From the NCBI GenBank assembly GCA_001507915.1, contig LGER01000009.1:1-40465 (forward strand): a stretch of DNA of 40,465 bases, written 5' to 3'. Of the stretch, positions 8,838 to 19,277 are shown one piece after another. Both the position numbers and the translations under genes were made by a program. This DNA is from Desulfonauticus sp. 38_4375. Its GTDB lineage: Bacteria > Desulfobacterota > Desulfovibrionia > Desulfovibrionales > Desulfonatronovibrionaceae. Every line of letters begins with the position of its first letter. Within the stretch, counting starts at the first letter, position 1. A model generated the notes under the pieces. It saw nothing but the letters and a program-made list of their open reading frames with translations, did not search any database and was not told the origin of the DNA.

Positions 8838-8932
8838 TGGCGGAGAGGGAGGGATTTGAACCCTCGGTAGGGGTTTTAGCCCCTACACTCGCTTAGCAGG
8901 CGAGCGCCTTCAGCCAACTCGGCCACCTCTCC
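8838..8932 (-). tRNA. tRNA-Ser(GCU)
   Basis: On the minus strand the acceptor stem GGAGAGG/CCTCTCC carries discriminator G and an encoded CCA. The anticodon stem CTCGC/GCGAG displays GCT. A long variable arm contains the paired GTAGGGGC and GCCCCTAC-like halves (GTAGGGGCTAAAACCCCTAC), and the T arm ends GGGTTCAAATCCC. It reads AGC/AGU codons. It is 92 nt without CCA. Two serine tRNAs in a row on the same strand are separated by 58 nt. Confidence 0.97.
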
Positions 8933-8945
8933 AGAAGAGGTTAAA

Positions 8946-8974
8946 CTTTTAAATCAAACCTATGGCCTAGTCAA
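8946..8974 (-). promoter_or_regulatory. Candidate sigma-70 promoter of tRNA-Ser(GCU)
   Basis: On the minus strand TTGACT (8969-8974) is followed after exactly 17 bp by TAAAAG (8946-8951). The -10 box ends 13 nt before the tRNA 5' end. Box quality and distances fit a tRNA promoter. It could also serve everything downstream (both tRNAs and the biotin genes), since no terminator is visible between them. Confidence 0.5.
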
Positions 8975-9039
8975 TGAAAAAAGTTGCTAATTTCTCCAGA
9001 TTGGTTTTGGCAATAGGAGTTTACTTGGGAATTAGCTCC

Positions 9040-9068
9040 TTGCTTATTTTGGGAAATTGGGGCAAAAT
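9040..9068 (+). promoter_or_regulatory. Candidate promoter of lepB
   Basis: TTGCTT (9040-9045) and CAAAAT (9063-9068) are separated by 17 bp and would give a leader of about 23 nt to the lepB ATG. Each box matches consensus at four of six positions. The region 8975-9097 otherwise holds nothing convincing. Confidence 0.33.
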
Positions 9069-9097
9069 TAAATTTTATTTAGTCAAAGGAGTTCTGA

Positions 9098-9697
9098 ATG
9101 AACGAGAAATGGTTAAGTACTATAAGAGAATATGCAGAAGCCTTGATTGTTGCTTTAATCCTTGCTTTTTTTATTCGTTCTTTTGTGGTTCAGGCTTTTA
9201 AAATACCTTCTGGATCCATGTTGGACACCCTGCAGATAGGAGACCATTTGTTGGTAAATAAGTTTATTTATGGCATAAGAGTTCCTTTTACTGATTATTT
9301 TTTAGTAAAATTTTCTGACCCCAAATTTCAAGATGTGATTGTGTTTAAGTATCCCAAGGATCCTTCCAAGGATTTTATTAAAAGAGTTATTGGCCTTCCT
9401 GGAGATATCATAGAAATAATCAATAAAGAAGTTTATCGAAACGGTCAAAAGCTTGTGGAACCTTATGTAAAACATGTGGACCCCCAAATTATACCCAGGA
9501 GGGATAATGTTGGTCCCATAAAAGTACCAGAGGGAAAGTACTTTGTTATGGGAGATAATAGAGACGAATCCTATGATTCTAGATTTTGGGGATTTGTGGA
9601 TAGAGACCAGATTTTAGGAAAGGCCTGGATTATTTACTGGTCCTGGCAGGGCTTTTCTAATATTCGCTGGAACAGGATAGGTCATTTGATACATTAA
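9098..9697 (+). CDS. lepB: Signal peptidase I
   Basis: Cleaves signal peptides from exported proteins at the outer face of the inner membrane. It has 199 residues with a single N-terminal membrane segment (about residues 13-32), the short form common outside the enterobacteria. The catalytic serine is Ser40 in IPSGSM and the general-base lysine is Lys95 in DFIKRVIGLPGD. The conserved MGDNRDESYDSR box is complete. A clear Shine-Dalgarno (aaaggag) precedes the ATG at 9098. It is followed after 4 nt by the YifB-like gene, with which it is probably cotranscribed. Confidence 0.96.
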   Translation: MNEKWLSTIREYAEALIVALILAFFIRSFVVQAFKIPSGSMLDTLQIGDHLLVNKFIYGIRVPFTDYFLVKFSDPKFQDVIVFKYPKDPSKDFIKRVIGLPGDIIEIINKEVYRNGQKLVEPYVKHVDPQIIPRRDNVGPIKVPEGKYFVMGDNRDESYDSRFWGFVDRDQILGKAWIIYWSWQGFSNIRWNRIGHLIH

Positions 9698-9701
9698 CAC
9701 A

Positions 9702-11234
9702 ATGTTTGCTAAAGTTTTTAGTGGTGGCTTATTAGGTATAGATGGCTTTTTAGTAGAAGTAGAGATAGATTTAACCCGCTCTGGCCTGCCTGCCTTTAGT
9801 CTGGTAGGTCTGGCAGAAGGGGCGGTACGGGAAAGTAAAGAAAGAATTTTTTCTGCCTTAAAGAATAATGGTTTTAAACTCCCGCCTGCAAGAATTACTA
9901 TCAATTTAGCTCCAGCCAATCAAAGAAAAGAGGGAAGCCTTTTTGATTTGCCTTTGAGTATTGGTTTATTGGTAGCTGCTGGATTGCTTCCCAAAAGTTC
10001 CTTTTTAGAACGCACCCTTTTGGCTGGCGAGCTTTCTTTAAATGGAGAATTGCGTCCCATTGCCGGAGCTTTGCCTTTAGCACTTTTAGCTAAAAACAAA
10101 GGCTTAAAATATGTTGTTCTTCCCAGGGATAATGGGCCAGAAGCAGCTGTGGTTAAAGGTGTAGAGGTCTTTGCCCTGGAAAATCTGGCTCAAGTGGTGA
10201 GTTTGCTGGAAGGCAAAGAACTGACACCTTTTCAGGTGGATGTGGATAGCCTTTTTCAGGAGCAGACCAGTTTTTTAGAAGACTTTTCAGAAGTAAAGGG
10301 CCAAGAACATGTAAAAAGGGCCATTGAGATAGCTGCTGCCGGAGGCCACAACTTGCTTTTAGTAGGTCCTCCAGGCAGTGGTAAGACCATGCTGGCCAAA
10401 AGGATTCCAACCATTTTACCCCCTTTGACCTTTAGTGAAGCCCTGGAGGTGACTAAAATTTATAGCGTAAGTGGCCAGCTTCCTCCTCAGGTTTCTTTAC
10501 TTACCCAGCGTCCCTTTCGGGCGCCTCACCATACCATTTCAGATGCAGGGCTTATTGGTGGTGGGCATTATCCTCGGCCTGGAGAGGTCTCTCTAGCCCA
10601 TAGGGGCGTGCTGTTTTTAGACGAACTGCCAGAATTTAAAAAACATGTTCTAGAGGTGTTAAGACAGCCCTTGGAAGACGGCGAAGTTACCATTGCCAGG
10701 GCCAGCATGTCCCTGAGATATCCAGCCAGCTTTATGCTGGTAGCCGCCATGAATCCCTGTCCTTGTGGATACCTGGGGGATGAAAAACACCATTGTTCCT
10801 GTACTCCTTTGCAAATCCAGCGCTATCGTTCCAGACTCTCTGGTCCCTTGCTGGACCGTATTGACTTGCAGGTAGAGGTTCCAGCTGTGGAATATAAAAA
10901 ACTCAGGCAGGAACAAAGTGAGTTTTCCTCTAAGAAAATGTTAAAACGAGTTCTTACAGCCAGGGAAATACAACAGAAGCGCTACCAGGAAGCTTCTTTA
11001 CCCTTTTTGACCAACAGTGAACTAAATGGACGCTGGTTAAATAAGTTTTGTCCTTTAGGAGAAAGGGAACACGCCTTTTTAGAACAGGCAGTGAAAAATT
11101 TAGGACTTTCTGCCAGGGCCTTTACGAGAATTTTGCGCCTGGGTAGAACCATTGCTGACCTGGAAGGTAAAGAAAATTTAGATGTGCCCATCCTGGCCGA
11201 AGCCATTAGCTATCGTTTTTTAGACCGCACCTAG
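9702..11234 (+). CDS. yifB: YifB/ComM-family AAA+ ATPase (Mg-chelatase-like)
   Basis: 510 residues, full length for the YifB/ComM family. In naturally competent bacteria ComM is a helicase that promotes branch migration of incoming DNA; its role elsewhere is unclear. The N-terminal S5-like ChlI domain covers about 1-190 (EVEIDLTRSGLPAFSLVGLAEGAVRESKERI). Walker A is GPPGSGKTML near residue 222 and Walker B is LFLDELPEF. A Cys-rich insert NPCPCGYLGDEKHHCSC, probably zinc-binding, and the arginine-finger region DRIDLQVEVP follow. The start is 4 nt after lepB with no clear Shine-Dalgarno, which suggests coupling. Nothing else for competence is in the window. Confidence 0.93.
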   Translation: MFAKVFSGGLLGIDGFLVEVEIDLTRSGLPAFSLVGLAEGAVRESKERIFSALKNNGFKLPPARITINLAPANQRKEGSLFDLPLSIGLLVAAGLLPKSSFLERTLLAGELSLNGELRPIAGALPLALLAKNKGLKYVVLPRDNGPEAAVVKGVEVFALENLAQVVSLLEGKELTPFQVDVDSLFQEQTSFLEDFSEVKGQEHVKRAIEIAAAGGHNLLLVGPPGSGKTMLAKRIPTILPPLTFSEALEVTKIYSVSGQLPPQVSLLTQRPFRAPHHTISDAGLIGGGHYPRPGEVSLAHRGVLFLDELPEFKKHVLEVLRQPLEDGEVTIARASMSLRYPASFMLVAAMNPCPCGYLGDEKHHCSCTPLQIQRYRSRLSGPLLDRIDLQVEVPAVEYKKLRQEQSEFSSKKMLKRVLTAREIQQKRYQEASLPFLTNSELNGRWLNKFCPLGEREHAFLEQAVKNLGLSARAFTRILRLGRTIADLEGKENLDVPILAEAISYRFLDRT

Positions 11235-11242
11235 TTTTTTGT

Positions 11243-11272
11243 TTGACATTATCCTTATTCCCTTTTTACAAC
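11243..11272 (+). promoter_or_regulatory. Candidate promoter of the MltF-like gene
   Basis: A perfect TTGACA (11243-11248) lies just after the yifB stop, and TACAAC (11267-11272) follows after 18 bp. This would start transcription about 30 nt before the ATG at 11310. The spacer is one base longer than optimal and the -10 box is weak. Confidence 0.4.
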
Positions 11273-11309
11273 TTCAGTAATTTTAAAATATAGGCTTTTT
11301 TATTGTGAT

Positions 11310-12722
11310 ATGGAAAAGAAGTTTAAAATTGCAATATTCTTACTTCTAGTTTTAGAGCTAATTTTTCTTTTAGGCCATATTTATTATCAAAATTATTACT
11401 GGAAAGGTAGAAAACTAAGAGTAGCAGAAAGCAAGGAAAGCCCTTTATGTTTTTTTTCTCCTTATGGGCAGGGCATAGACTATTCCCTGGCTTCTCTTTT
11501 GGCTAAAGAAAAAAAACTTTCTCTGATTTGGAAAAGGGTTAATACCTTTGAACAGGCTTTTAACTTGCTTGAGAAAAGAGAAGTAGATTTGGTAGTGGGA
11601 GTGCCTACCCTTTTAGTTGAAAATAAAAGTAATTTTAAAAAGGGAAAGGAATATGTAAAAAACAATTTTTTATTTGTACATAACAAAAAAAGATATCCTT
11701 TAAGGCGATTTGATGAGCTTTGTAAGAGTAAAGTTATAGTTCCCAAAAATTCTATCTTTGTTTCTAAAATAACAGACTATGATAAGATAATTTTTTGTTC
11801 CATAAATTACGAAATCATAGATTCCCAGGAGTTAGATGCCTTTAGGGTTTTAGAGGCTAACAAGGCCAGGTTTATGCTCACAGATAAAATTAAGTTTAAT
11901 GCCTTAAATCCTTATTTTCTGGATTTACGCCCTACTTATGAGTTTAAGCAAAAATTTGCTCACCTTTGGCTCTGGAGTACTCACTATGCCAGCTTAAGCC
12001 AGCTTATTGCTGAGTTTTGGGAAGGAGAAGAAGTAAAGCAGAAGATTAAGGACATACAGGAACTATACCTGGGATTTTTTCCAGAGGATATTGATTTTTA
12101 TCAGTTAAATCATTTGCAAGAGTCGGTTTTAAGGTTTTTACCGCGCTATGAAAAAGATATTATAGCTGCCTGTAAAAAGTATGATCTAGACCCTCTTTTT
12201 TTTCTGGCCCAAATTTACCAGGAATCTCATTTTAATCCACGGGCTCGAAGCAGGACAGGAGTAAGAGGTTTACTTCAATTGAGCCTGGATACGGCTTCTT
12301 TGTTGGGGATAGAAAATCGTTTAAATCCTACGCAAAGCATCTGGGGTGGAGCCAAGTACATGGCTTTTTTAGAGGAAAGGGTAGAACAAAAAGGAGTGAA
12401 AGGCTGGGATAAGTGGTTCTTTGTGCTGGCTGCTTACAACCAGGGCTTAGGCCACCTTTACGATGCCATGGATTTAGCTGTGAAGCAAAACAAAAACCCT
12501 TATAAGTGGTCCTCTTTAAAGGAAGTCTATCCCCTTTTAAGTTATAAAAAGTTTTATAAAAACACCAAACATGGGTATTGCCGGGGTTATGAAGCTGTGG
12601 ACTATGTGCAGAGCGTAAGGTATTATTATTATATTTTAAATTTATTTACCTTTCTGGGGAGCAGGGAAGGCGATTACCTTAGACGCTTTGTTTCCCTGCG
12701 TCCTCTTGTTTGGCCGAGATAG
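11310..12722 (+). CDS. mltF: MltF-like membrane-bound lytic transglycosylase
   Basis: A peptidoglycan lytic enzyme anchored in the envelope. It has 470 residues. An N-terminal hydrophobic helix spans about residues 5-27 without a lipobox cysteine. A region resembling a periplasmic solute-binding protein covers about 35-260 (RVAESKESPLCFFSPYGQGIDYSLA, and LEKREVDLVVGVPTL). A C-terminal SLT domain starts at about 285, with the catalytic Glu in IYQESHFNPRARS near residue 307 and the signature TGVRGLLQL. This two-domain layout is that of MltF, but the N-terminal domain is divergent. The Shine-Dalgarno is weak. The 3' end overlaps a small gene on the other strand by 81 bp. Confidence 0.88.
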   Translation: MEKKFKIAIFLLLVLELIFLLGHIYYQNYYWKGRKLRVAESKESPLCFFSPYGQGIDYSLASLLAKEKKLSLIWKRVNTFEQAFNLLEKREVDLVVGVPTLLVENKSNFKKGKEYVKNNFLFVHNKKRYPLRRFDELCKSKVIVPKNSIFVSKITDYDKIIFCSINYEIIDSQELDAFRVLEANKARFMLTDKIKFNALNPYFLDLRPTYEFKQKFAHLWLWSTHYASLSQLIAEFWEGEEVKQKIKDIQELYLGFFPEDIDFYQLNHLQESVLRFLPRYEKDIIAACKKYDLDPLFFLAQIYQESHFNPRARSRTGVRGLLQLSLDTASLLGIENRLNPTQSIWGGAKYMAFLEERVEQKGVKGWDKWFFVLAAYNQGLGHLYDAMDLAVKQNKNPYKWSSLKEVYPLLSYKKFYKNTKHGYCRGYEAVDYVQSVRYYYYILNLFTFLGSREGDYLRRFVSLRPLVWPR

Positions 12723-12938
12723 TTCTTCTTTTGAATTCCCCTTTTTTAGCTGGAGATTAAAGAACTGGTTTTTCCACTTTAAACTCTGGATAAAAGAAAA
12801 GACCAGAAAATCTCGCTCCCACTGGTTGGTAGGCTGAAAGTTTTGGACCAGGTTGAAGTATTTTTCCCATAGAGAAGTAAGAGATGCTTCGTCTATTTCC
12901 AGTAATTTTTCCGCCAGGTTTTGCAGTAGTTTTTCCAT
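12642..12938 (-). CDS. Small protein of unknown function, 98 aa
   Basis: Not recognised. The first 65 residues are predicted helical and rich in Leu, Glu and Trp, with a conserved-looking stretch NFQPTNQWERDFLVFSFIQS. The last 30 residues are polar and basic (Lys, Arg, Gln, Asn, Pro) and probably disordered. A promoter-like TTGACA-16-TACACT lies upstream on the same strand and an AAGG stretch lies about 11 nt before the ATG, which support a real gene. The last 27 codons run antisense to the end of the MltF-like gene. There is no signal peptide, membrane helix or Cys/His motif. Confidence 0.55.
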   Translation of the reverse strand: MEKLLQNLAEKLLEIDEASLTSLWEKYFNLVQNFQPTNQWERDFLVFSFIQSLKWKNQFFNLQLKKGNSKEELSRPNKRTQGNKASKVIAFPAPQKGK

Positions 12939-12985
12939 TTTTGTCTGCCTTTTTTGATTTGCCCCTTTTTAGAGCCTGTGCTAAA

Positions 12986-13013
12986 AGTGTAAAAGTTTGC
13001 TTGATTATGTCAA
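12986..13013 (-). promoter_or_regulatory. Candidate promoter of the 98-aa gene
   Basis: On the minus strand a perfect TTGACA (13008-13013) is followed after 16 bp by TACACT (12986-12991). The expected start is near 12979, giving a leader of about 40 nt. It sits in the 94-nt divergent gap ahead of the AICAR transformylase gene; no equally good promoter is visible for the opposite direction. Confidence 0.45.
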
Positions 13014-13032
13014 GAAAAGGAGAGGTTTGGAG

Positions 13033-14301
13033 ATGAATATTAAGGAAATGTACAAAAAGATAGTAGAAGACCCCTTTCCTGAGGACTTAACCCTTACTTT
13101 AGGGGGACAAAAATTAATTTTTAGAAAAAGGGTCTGGGAGATTGAAGGAGAAAAAAAAGGTCTGCGCTATGGAGAAAATCCAGACCAACCTGCTGCCCTC
13201 TATGAACTGGTAGAAGGCTCGCTTACTTTGGGTGGGATTAGCTTTAGAGGTCCAGGCAAAGGCCTGGTAGCCTCTCTTACTGAAGCCAATATGCTGCAGG
13301 CAGGTAAACATCCTGGAAAAATCAATCTCACAGATGTGGATAATGGCATCAATATCTTGCAATATTTGTATCAAAAACCAGCTGCTGTAATTTTAAAGCA
13401 CAACAATCCTTCAGGAGCGGCCTGGGGGCAGGACCTGTTAGATGCCTTAAACAAGGCCTATTTTGCCGATAGGATTGCTGCCTTTGGCGGAGCAGTGGTG
13501 GTCAATAGGCCCATTGATAAGATGTGTGCTGAATTTTTAACCCAGTTTTACTTTGAAGTGGTAGCTGCCCCTGGTTATGAAACAGGAGCCCTGGAGATTT
13601 TAAAGCAAAAGAAAAACTTGCGTATCTTGGAGATACCTGGCCTGGCTAGATTGGAAGAACTAGTGGGAGAGCCCTTTTTGGACTTAAAGTCTTTAGTAGA
13701 TGGAGGAATAGTTGCTCAGTTTTCCTTTAGGAATAGAATCCTTTCTGCTGAAGATTTTTTGCCTGCTCAGGCGGAGAAAGATGGCCAGGTGGTTTCTGCC
13801 AGAAAACCTACTCCCAAGGAAATGGAGGACTTGCTTTTTGCCTGGGCTGTAGAAGCAGGAGTAACTTCCAATTCTGTGCTTTTTGCCAGAGATGGACAGA
13901 CTGTGGCCATTGGTACGGGTGAACAAGATAGAGTGGGTTGTGTAGAGCTTACCATACACAAAGCCTATACCAAGTATGCGGACAATCTGGTGTTTGCTGA
14001 GAAAAAAATGTCTTTATATGAGCTTAAATTAAAGGCCAAGGAAGACAGAGAATTAGCTGCTTACCTGGAAGAGGTCTGGCAAAGGACTCAGGAAGCCAAA
14101 GGTGGCTTAAAAGGCTCTGTTATGGTATCAGATGGTTTCTTTCCCTTTAGAGATGGAGTGGATGTGGCCATAGAGCAGGGAGTGACAGCTATTGCTCAAC
14201 CTGGTGGTTCCATTCGGGACTTTGAGGTGATTCAGGCTGTAAACCAGGCCACTCCTCAGGTTGCTATGGTCTTTACTGCCCAGCGTTCTTTTAAACACTA
14301 G
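13033..14301 (+). CDS. purH: AICAR transformylase (PurH transformylase domain only)
   Basis: Transfers a formyl group from 10-formyl-THF to AICAR to give FAICAR. It has 422 residues from the ATG at 13033, which is preceded by aggagagg; an upstream in-frame TTG at 12997 lacks such a site and is not preferred. It matches the C-terminal half of bifunctional PurH: LRYGENPDQPAALY, the catalytic KHNNPSGAAWG, AFGGAVVVN, and the terminal SDGFFPFRDG...QPGGSIRD...VFTAQRSFKH. The N-terminal IMP cyclohydrolase (MGS-like) domain is absent, so ring closure must be done elsewhere. The next gene starts 4 nt after its stop. Confidence 0.93.
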   Translation: MNIKEMYKKIVEDPFPEDLTLTLGGQKLIFRKRVWEIEGEKKGLRYGENPDQPAALYELVEGSLTLGGISFRGPGKGLVASLTEANMLQAGKHPGKINLTDVDNGINILQYLYQKPAAVILKHNNPSGAAWGQDLLDALNKAYFADRIAAFGGAVVVNRPIDKMCAEFLTQFYFEVVAAPGYETGALEILKQKKNLRILEIPGLARLEELVGEPFLDLKSLVDGGIVAQFSFRNRILSAEDFLPAQAEKDGQVVSARKPTPKEMEDLLFAWAVEAGVTSNSVLFARDGQTVAIGTGEQDRVGCVELTIHKAYTKYADNLVFAEKKMSLYELKLKAKEDRELAAYLEEVWQRTQEAKGGLKGSVMVSDGFFPFRDGVDVAIEQGVTAIAQPGGSIRDFEVIQAVNQATPQVAMVFTAQRSFKH

Positions 14302-16319
14302 AATTATGGCAGATAAGCACGTGGAAATAGAACCAGGGAGTGTGGTGGAGTTTTTAGAAGGTGGGAAAACTCTACTCTCCCTGGTTTTGGAAAAAAAAGA
14401 AAAACGCCTTAAAGTCCTTTCCTGGACCGGAAAAGAATATAAACTTTCTGTAAATAGAGTTTTGCCCTGGGTAGGTCCTAAAATCTTACTTTCTGCCCAG
14501 CAGGATGAACTCCTCTCTTCTTTAAAAAAACTAGAAGAAAAACGCACCCAAATTGCCAATGATATTGTCCTGGAAAAGCTCTGGGAGTTAATTCGGGAAG
14601 AAGTAAAAGAAGCAGAGGTCTTCTGGCTGGCTGAGCTTTGTTTTACTGAGCCAGAGATTGACCAGGTGGCTGCTCTGGGTAGACTTTTATTGGCAAACAA
14701 AATCCTTTTTAAGTATAAACCTCCTCTTTTTTTGGTTCATAGTGCAGAAGAAGTAAAACGCCTAAGGGAAGAACAATACAAAAAGGCCCTTCTGGCCAAG
14801 GTCCTGGAAGAGGGGCAAAGGGTTTTAAAGGAAGCTGCTAAAGGCCCTGGACGGGTAAAATGGTCTGAATTGAACCCAGAGGTGGCAGACACTTTACGGG
14901 AAGTGTTTTTTTCTGTGTTGGGCAAAAAAGGTGAGGCAAAAAAGGAGAAGTTTTTTAAACAACTGACTCAAGGCCTGGGAGACGATGAGTTTTTGGCCTT
15001 TACTCTGGCCAGGAATTTGGGTCTTATTCCTCCTCATTTTAATTATTTGCTCCTACAGGCAGATTACGAGCCAGGTCGCTCCTGGGAAGAAACCTATAGC
15101 CAGGAGATTACTCGCTTAAAAAAACTACCTCTTTCCTGGCAAAAGCCTCTTTTAAAGCCTTTTGTCAGTATTGATTCTGCTTCCACCCAGGATATTGATG
15201 ATGCCTTTTGGTTGCAAAGAGAAGGAGATAACTTTCGTTTAAGGGTAGCTATTGCCTGCCCTGCGCTTTTTTGGCCCTTTGGTTCAGAACTGGATTTAAA
15301 GGTTAGAGAGCGTTTTTCCAGTTTGTACCTGCCTGAGGAGACCTATTTTTTACTGCCCCATGAACTGGCTACTTCTACTTATAGTTTGCTAGCTGGCAAG
15401 CAGAGTCCTGCTCTGGTTTTTGATTTTTTACTGAATAAACAAGCAGAGGTAGAAGAGTTTTCCCTCTACCTTTCCCTGGTGGAAGTGGAGCAAAATTTAA
15501 CTTACCTCCAGGCAGATGAGTTTATCCAGGAGAAAAAGGAATTTTGGCCTCAGCTTTATGCTCTGGCCAAGCAGTTAAGAGCCCAGCGCATAGAGGCTGG
15601 AGCCATTGTGGTGGAGCAGGCAGAGCCAGAGATTGTTTTAAGGCAAGAAAAGGAAGAGATTCAAGTTGAATTACTGGAAAAGTCACTTCCTTTTTCTCAG
15701 GTAGTAGTGGCAGAGATGATGATTCTTTGTAATCACTACATTGCCAGGTGGGCTAAGGAGAAAGAGCTACCTCTTTTTTATCGTACTCAAAATATTAACT
15801 TTTCCAAAGACCTGGCCGGGATATGGACCAGGCCAGAAGATATTTATCAGGTGGTAAAGGGTATGGCCCCTTCTATTTTAGATATTGAGCCTGAACAGCA
15901 TGCCTGTCTGGGTGTTTCCTGCTATGCTCCCATTACTTCTCCTTTAAGAAGGTATATAGACTTATTGAACCAGGGTCAGGTGGTGAAGGTTTTGCAAGGA
16001 GAAAAGCCCTTGTTTAGCAAAGATAATTTGCAGGGGATGTTGCCTTACCTTTCTGCCAGGCAGACCTTAGTGGGGCAGGTACAGCGGTTTAGACCCAGAT
16101 ATTGGAAGTTGCTTTATTTTCAACAAAGGCATAAACTGACTCAGTTTGAAGGGGTTTTAGTCGAAAAAGGTAGTCCTCTAGCTGTATTTAGCTTACCTAA
16201 AGAGCAAATTCTGGTGCGAGTCCCTACCAAACTTCTGGAAGAAAAGACCAGGGTGGGCGATACATGTTTGCTTACCTTTGGCAGGGTAGATCCTCTTAGA
16301 AATGAACTAAGGGTTGTAC

Positions 16320-18425
<2,106 letters not shown>

Positions 18426-18426
<1 letters not shown>

Positions 18427-19277
18427 TGCTTTTACTGGATGGAAAAAAAACAGCTGCTGAAATAAGGGCTAAATTAAAGGCTGAAGTGGAGCAAAATATG
18501 GCCCAGGGGAAAAGAGCCCCTGGGCTGGCTGTTATTCTGGTGGGAGAAGACCCTGCTTCCAAGGTCTATGTTCGCAATAAAGAAAAGGCCTGCAGTGAAG
18601 CGGGTATTGTTTCCAAAAGCTTTCGCCTGCCTGCTGATACTTCGCAGACAGAGCTGAAAAATTTAATCCTGGATTTAAACCAGGACAGGGAAGTGGATGG
18701 TATTTTATTGCAATTGCCTTTGCCCAAACACTTAAACAGTCAGGAACTCCTGGAGCTTATTTCTCCGGCCAAGGATGTGGATGGCTTTCATCCAGAAAAT
18801 GTGGGCAGGCTGACTCTGGGGTTGCCTGGCTTTCGTTCTTGTACTCCTGCAGGAATTATGACCTTGCTTAAACACTATGGGCTGGAGGTAAGTGGCAAAA
18901 AGGCAGTGGTCGTGGGCAGGAGCAATATTGTGGGTAAGCCCCTGGCCCTGCTTTTACTCCAGGAAAATGCCACAGTGACTATCTGTCATTCCAGAACCCA
19001 GGATTTAAGCGCAGAAGTAAGGGAAGCGGATTTTGTGTTTGCTGCTGTGGGCAGGCCCAAATTTATCACTGCTGAGATGGTCAAAGAAGGGGCAATAGTG
19101 GTAGATGTGGGCATTAACCGCACCGAAGAAGGTCTGGTGGGAGATTGTGATTTTGAAGGCCTAAAGGATAAGGTTGAGGCCATAACTCCTGTCCCTGGCG
19201 GAGTTGGACCCATGACCATTGCCCAGTTACTTTTAAATACCTTTGCAGCTTATAAAAAGAATTTAGCACTGGGCTAG
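18426..19277 (+). CDS. folD: Methylenetetrahydrofolate dehydrogenase/cyclohydrolase
   Basis: A bifunctional enzyme linking 5,10-methylene-, methenyl- and 10-formyl-THF, the last being the substrate of the AICAR transformylase encoded 4 kb upstream. It has 283 residues. The catalytic Tyr and Lys lie in [12 protein letters not shown], followed by [25 protein letters not shown], the NADP-binding [15 protein letters not shown] and the C-terminal [15 protein letters not shown]. It is translationally coupled to eno by TAATG. The last codons (GCA CTG GGC TAG) form one arm of a hairpin shared with sdaA, which it overlaps by 15 bp. Confidence 0.97.

Noticed and set aside
8938-8961. AGGTT...AACCT inverted repeat upstream of the tRNAs, considered as a BirA operator for the biotin genes
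   Set aside because: The arms are in the opposite orientation to the known AACC-spacer-GGTT operator, are only 5 bp, and lie ahead of two tRNA genes.
8974-9201. 75-codon frame with a hydrophobic N terminus, overlapping the lepB start
   Set aside because: There is no Shine-Dalgarno, its start falls in the -35 box of the tRNA-Ser(GCU) promoter, and it runs 104 bp into lepB in another frame. The lepB start at 9098 is well supported. A small membrane peptide cannot be excluded, but nothing supports it.
12997-13032. TTG start that would add 12 residues to the AICAR transformylase
   Set aside because: The ATG at 13033 has an aggagagg site and begins the expected N terminus; the TTG does not.
14128-14700. 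190-codon open frame antisense to purH and the RNase gene
   Set aside because: It lies fully opposite two genes with strong family motifs; the Ser-rich composition is typical of a reversed coding strand. The same applies to the other long antisense frames, for example 2634-3029 and 8121-8522.
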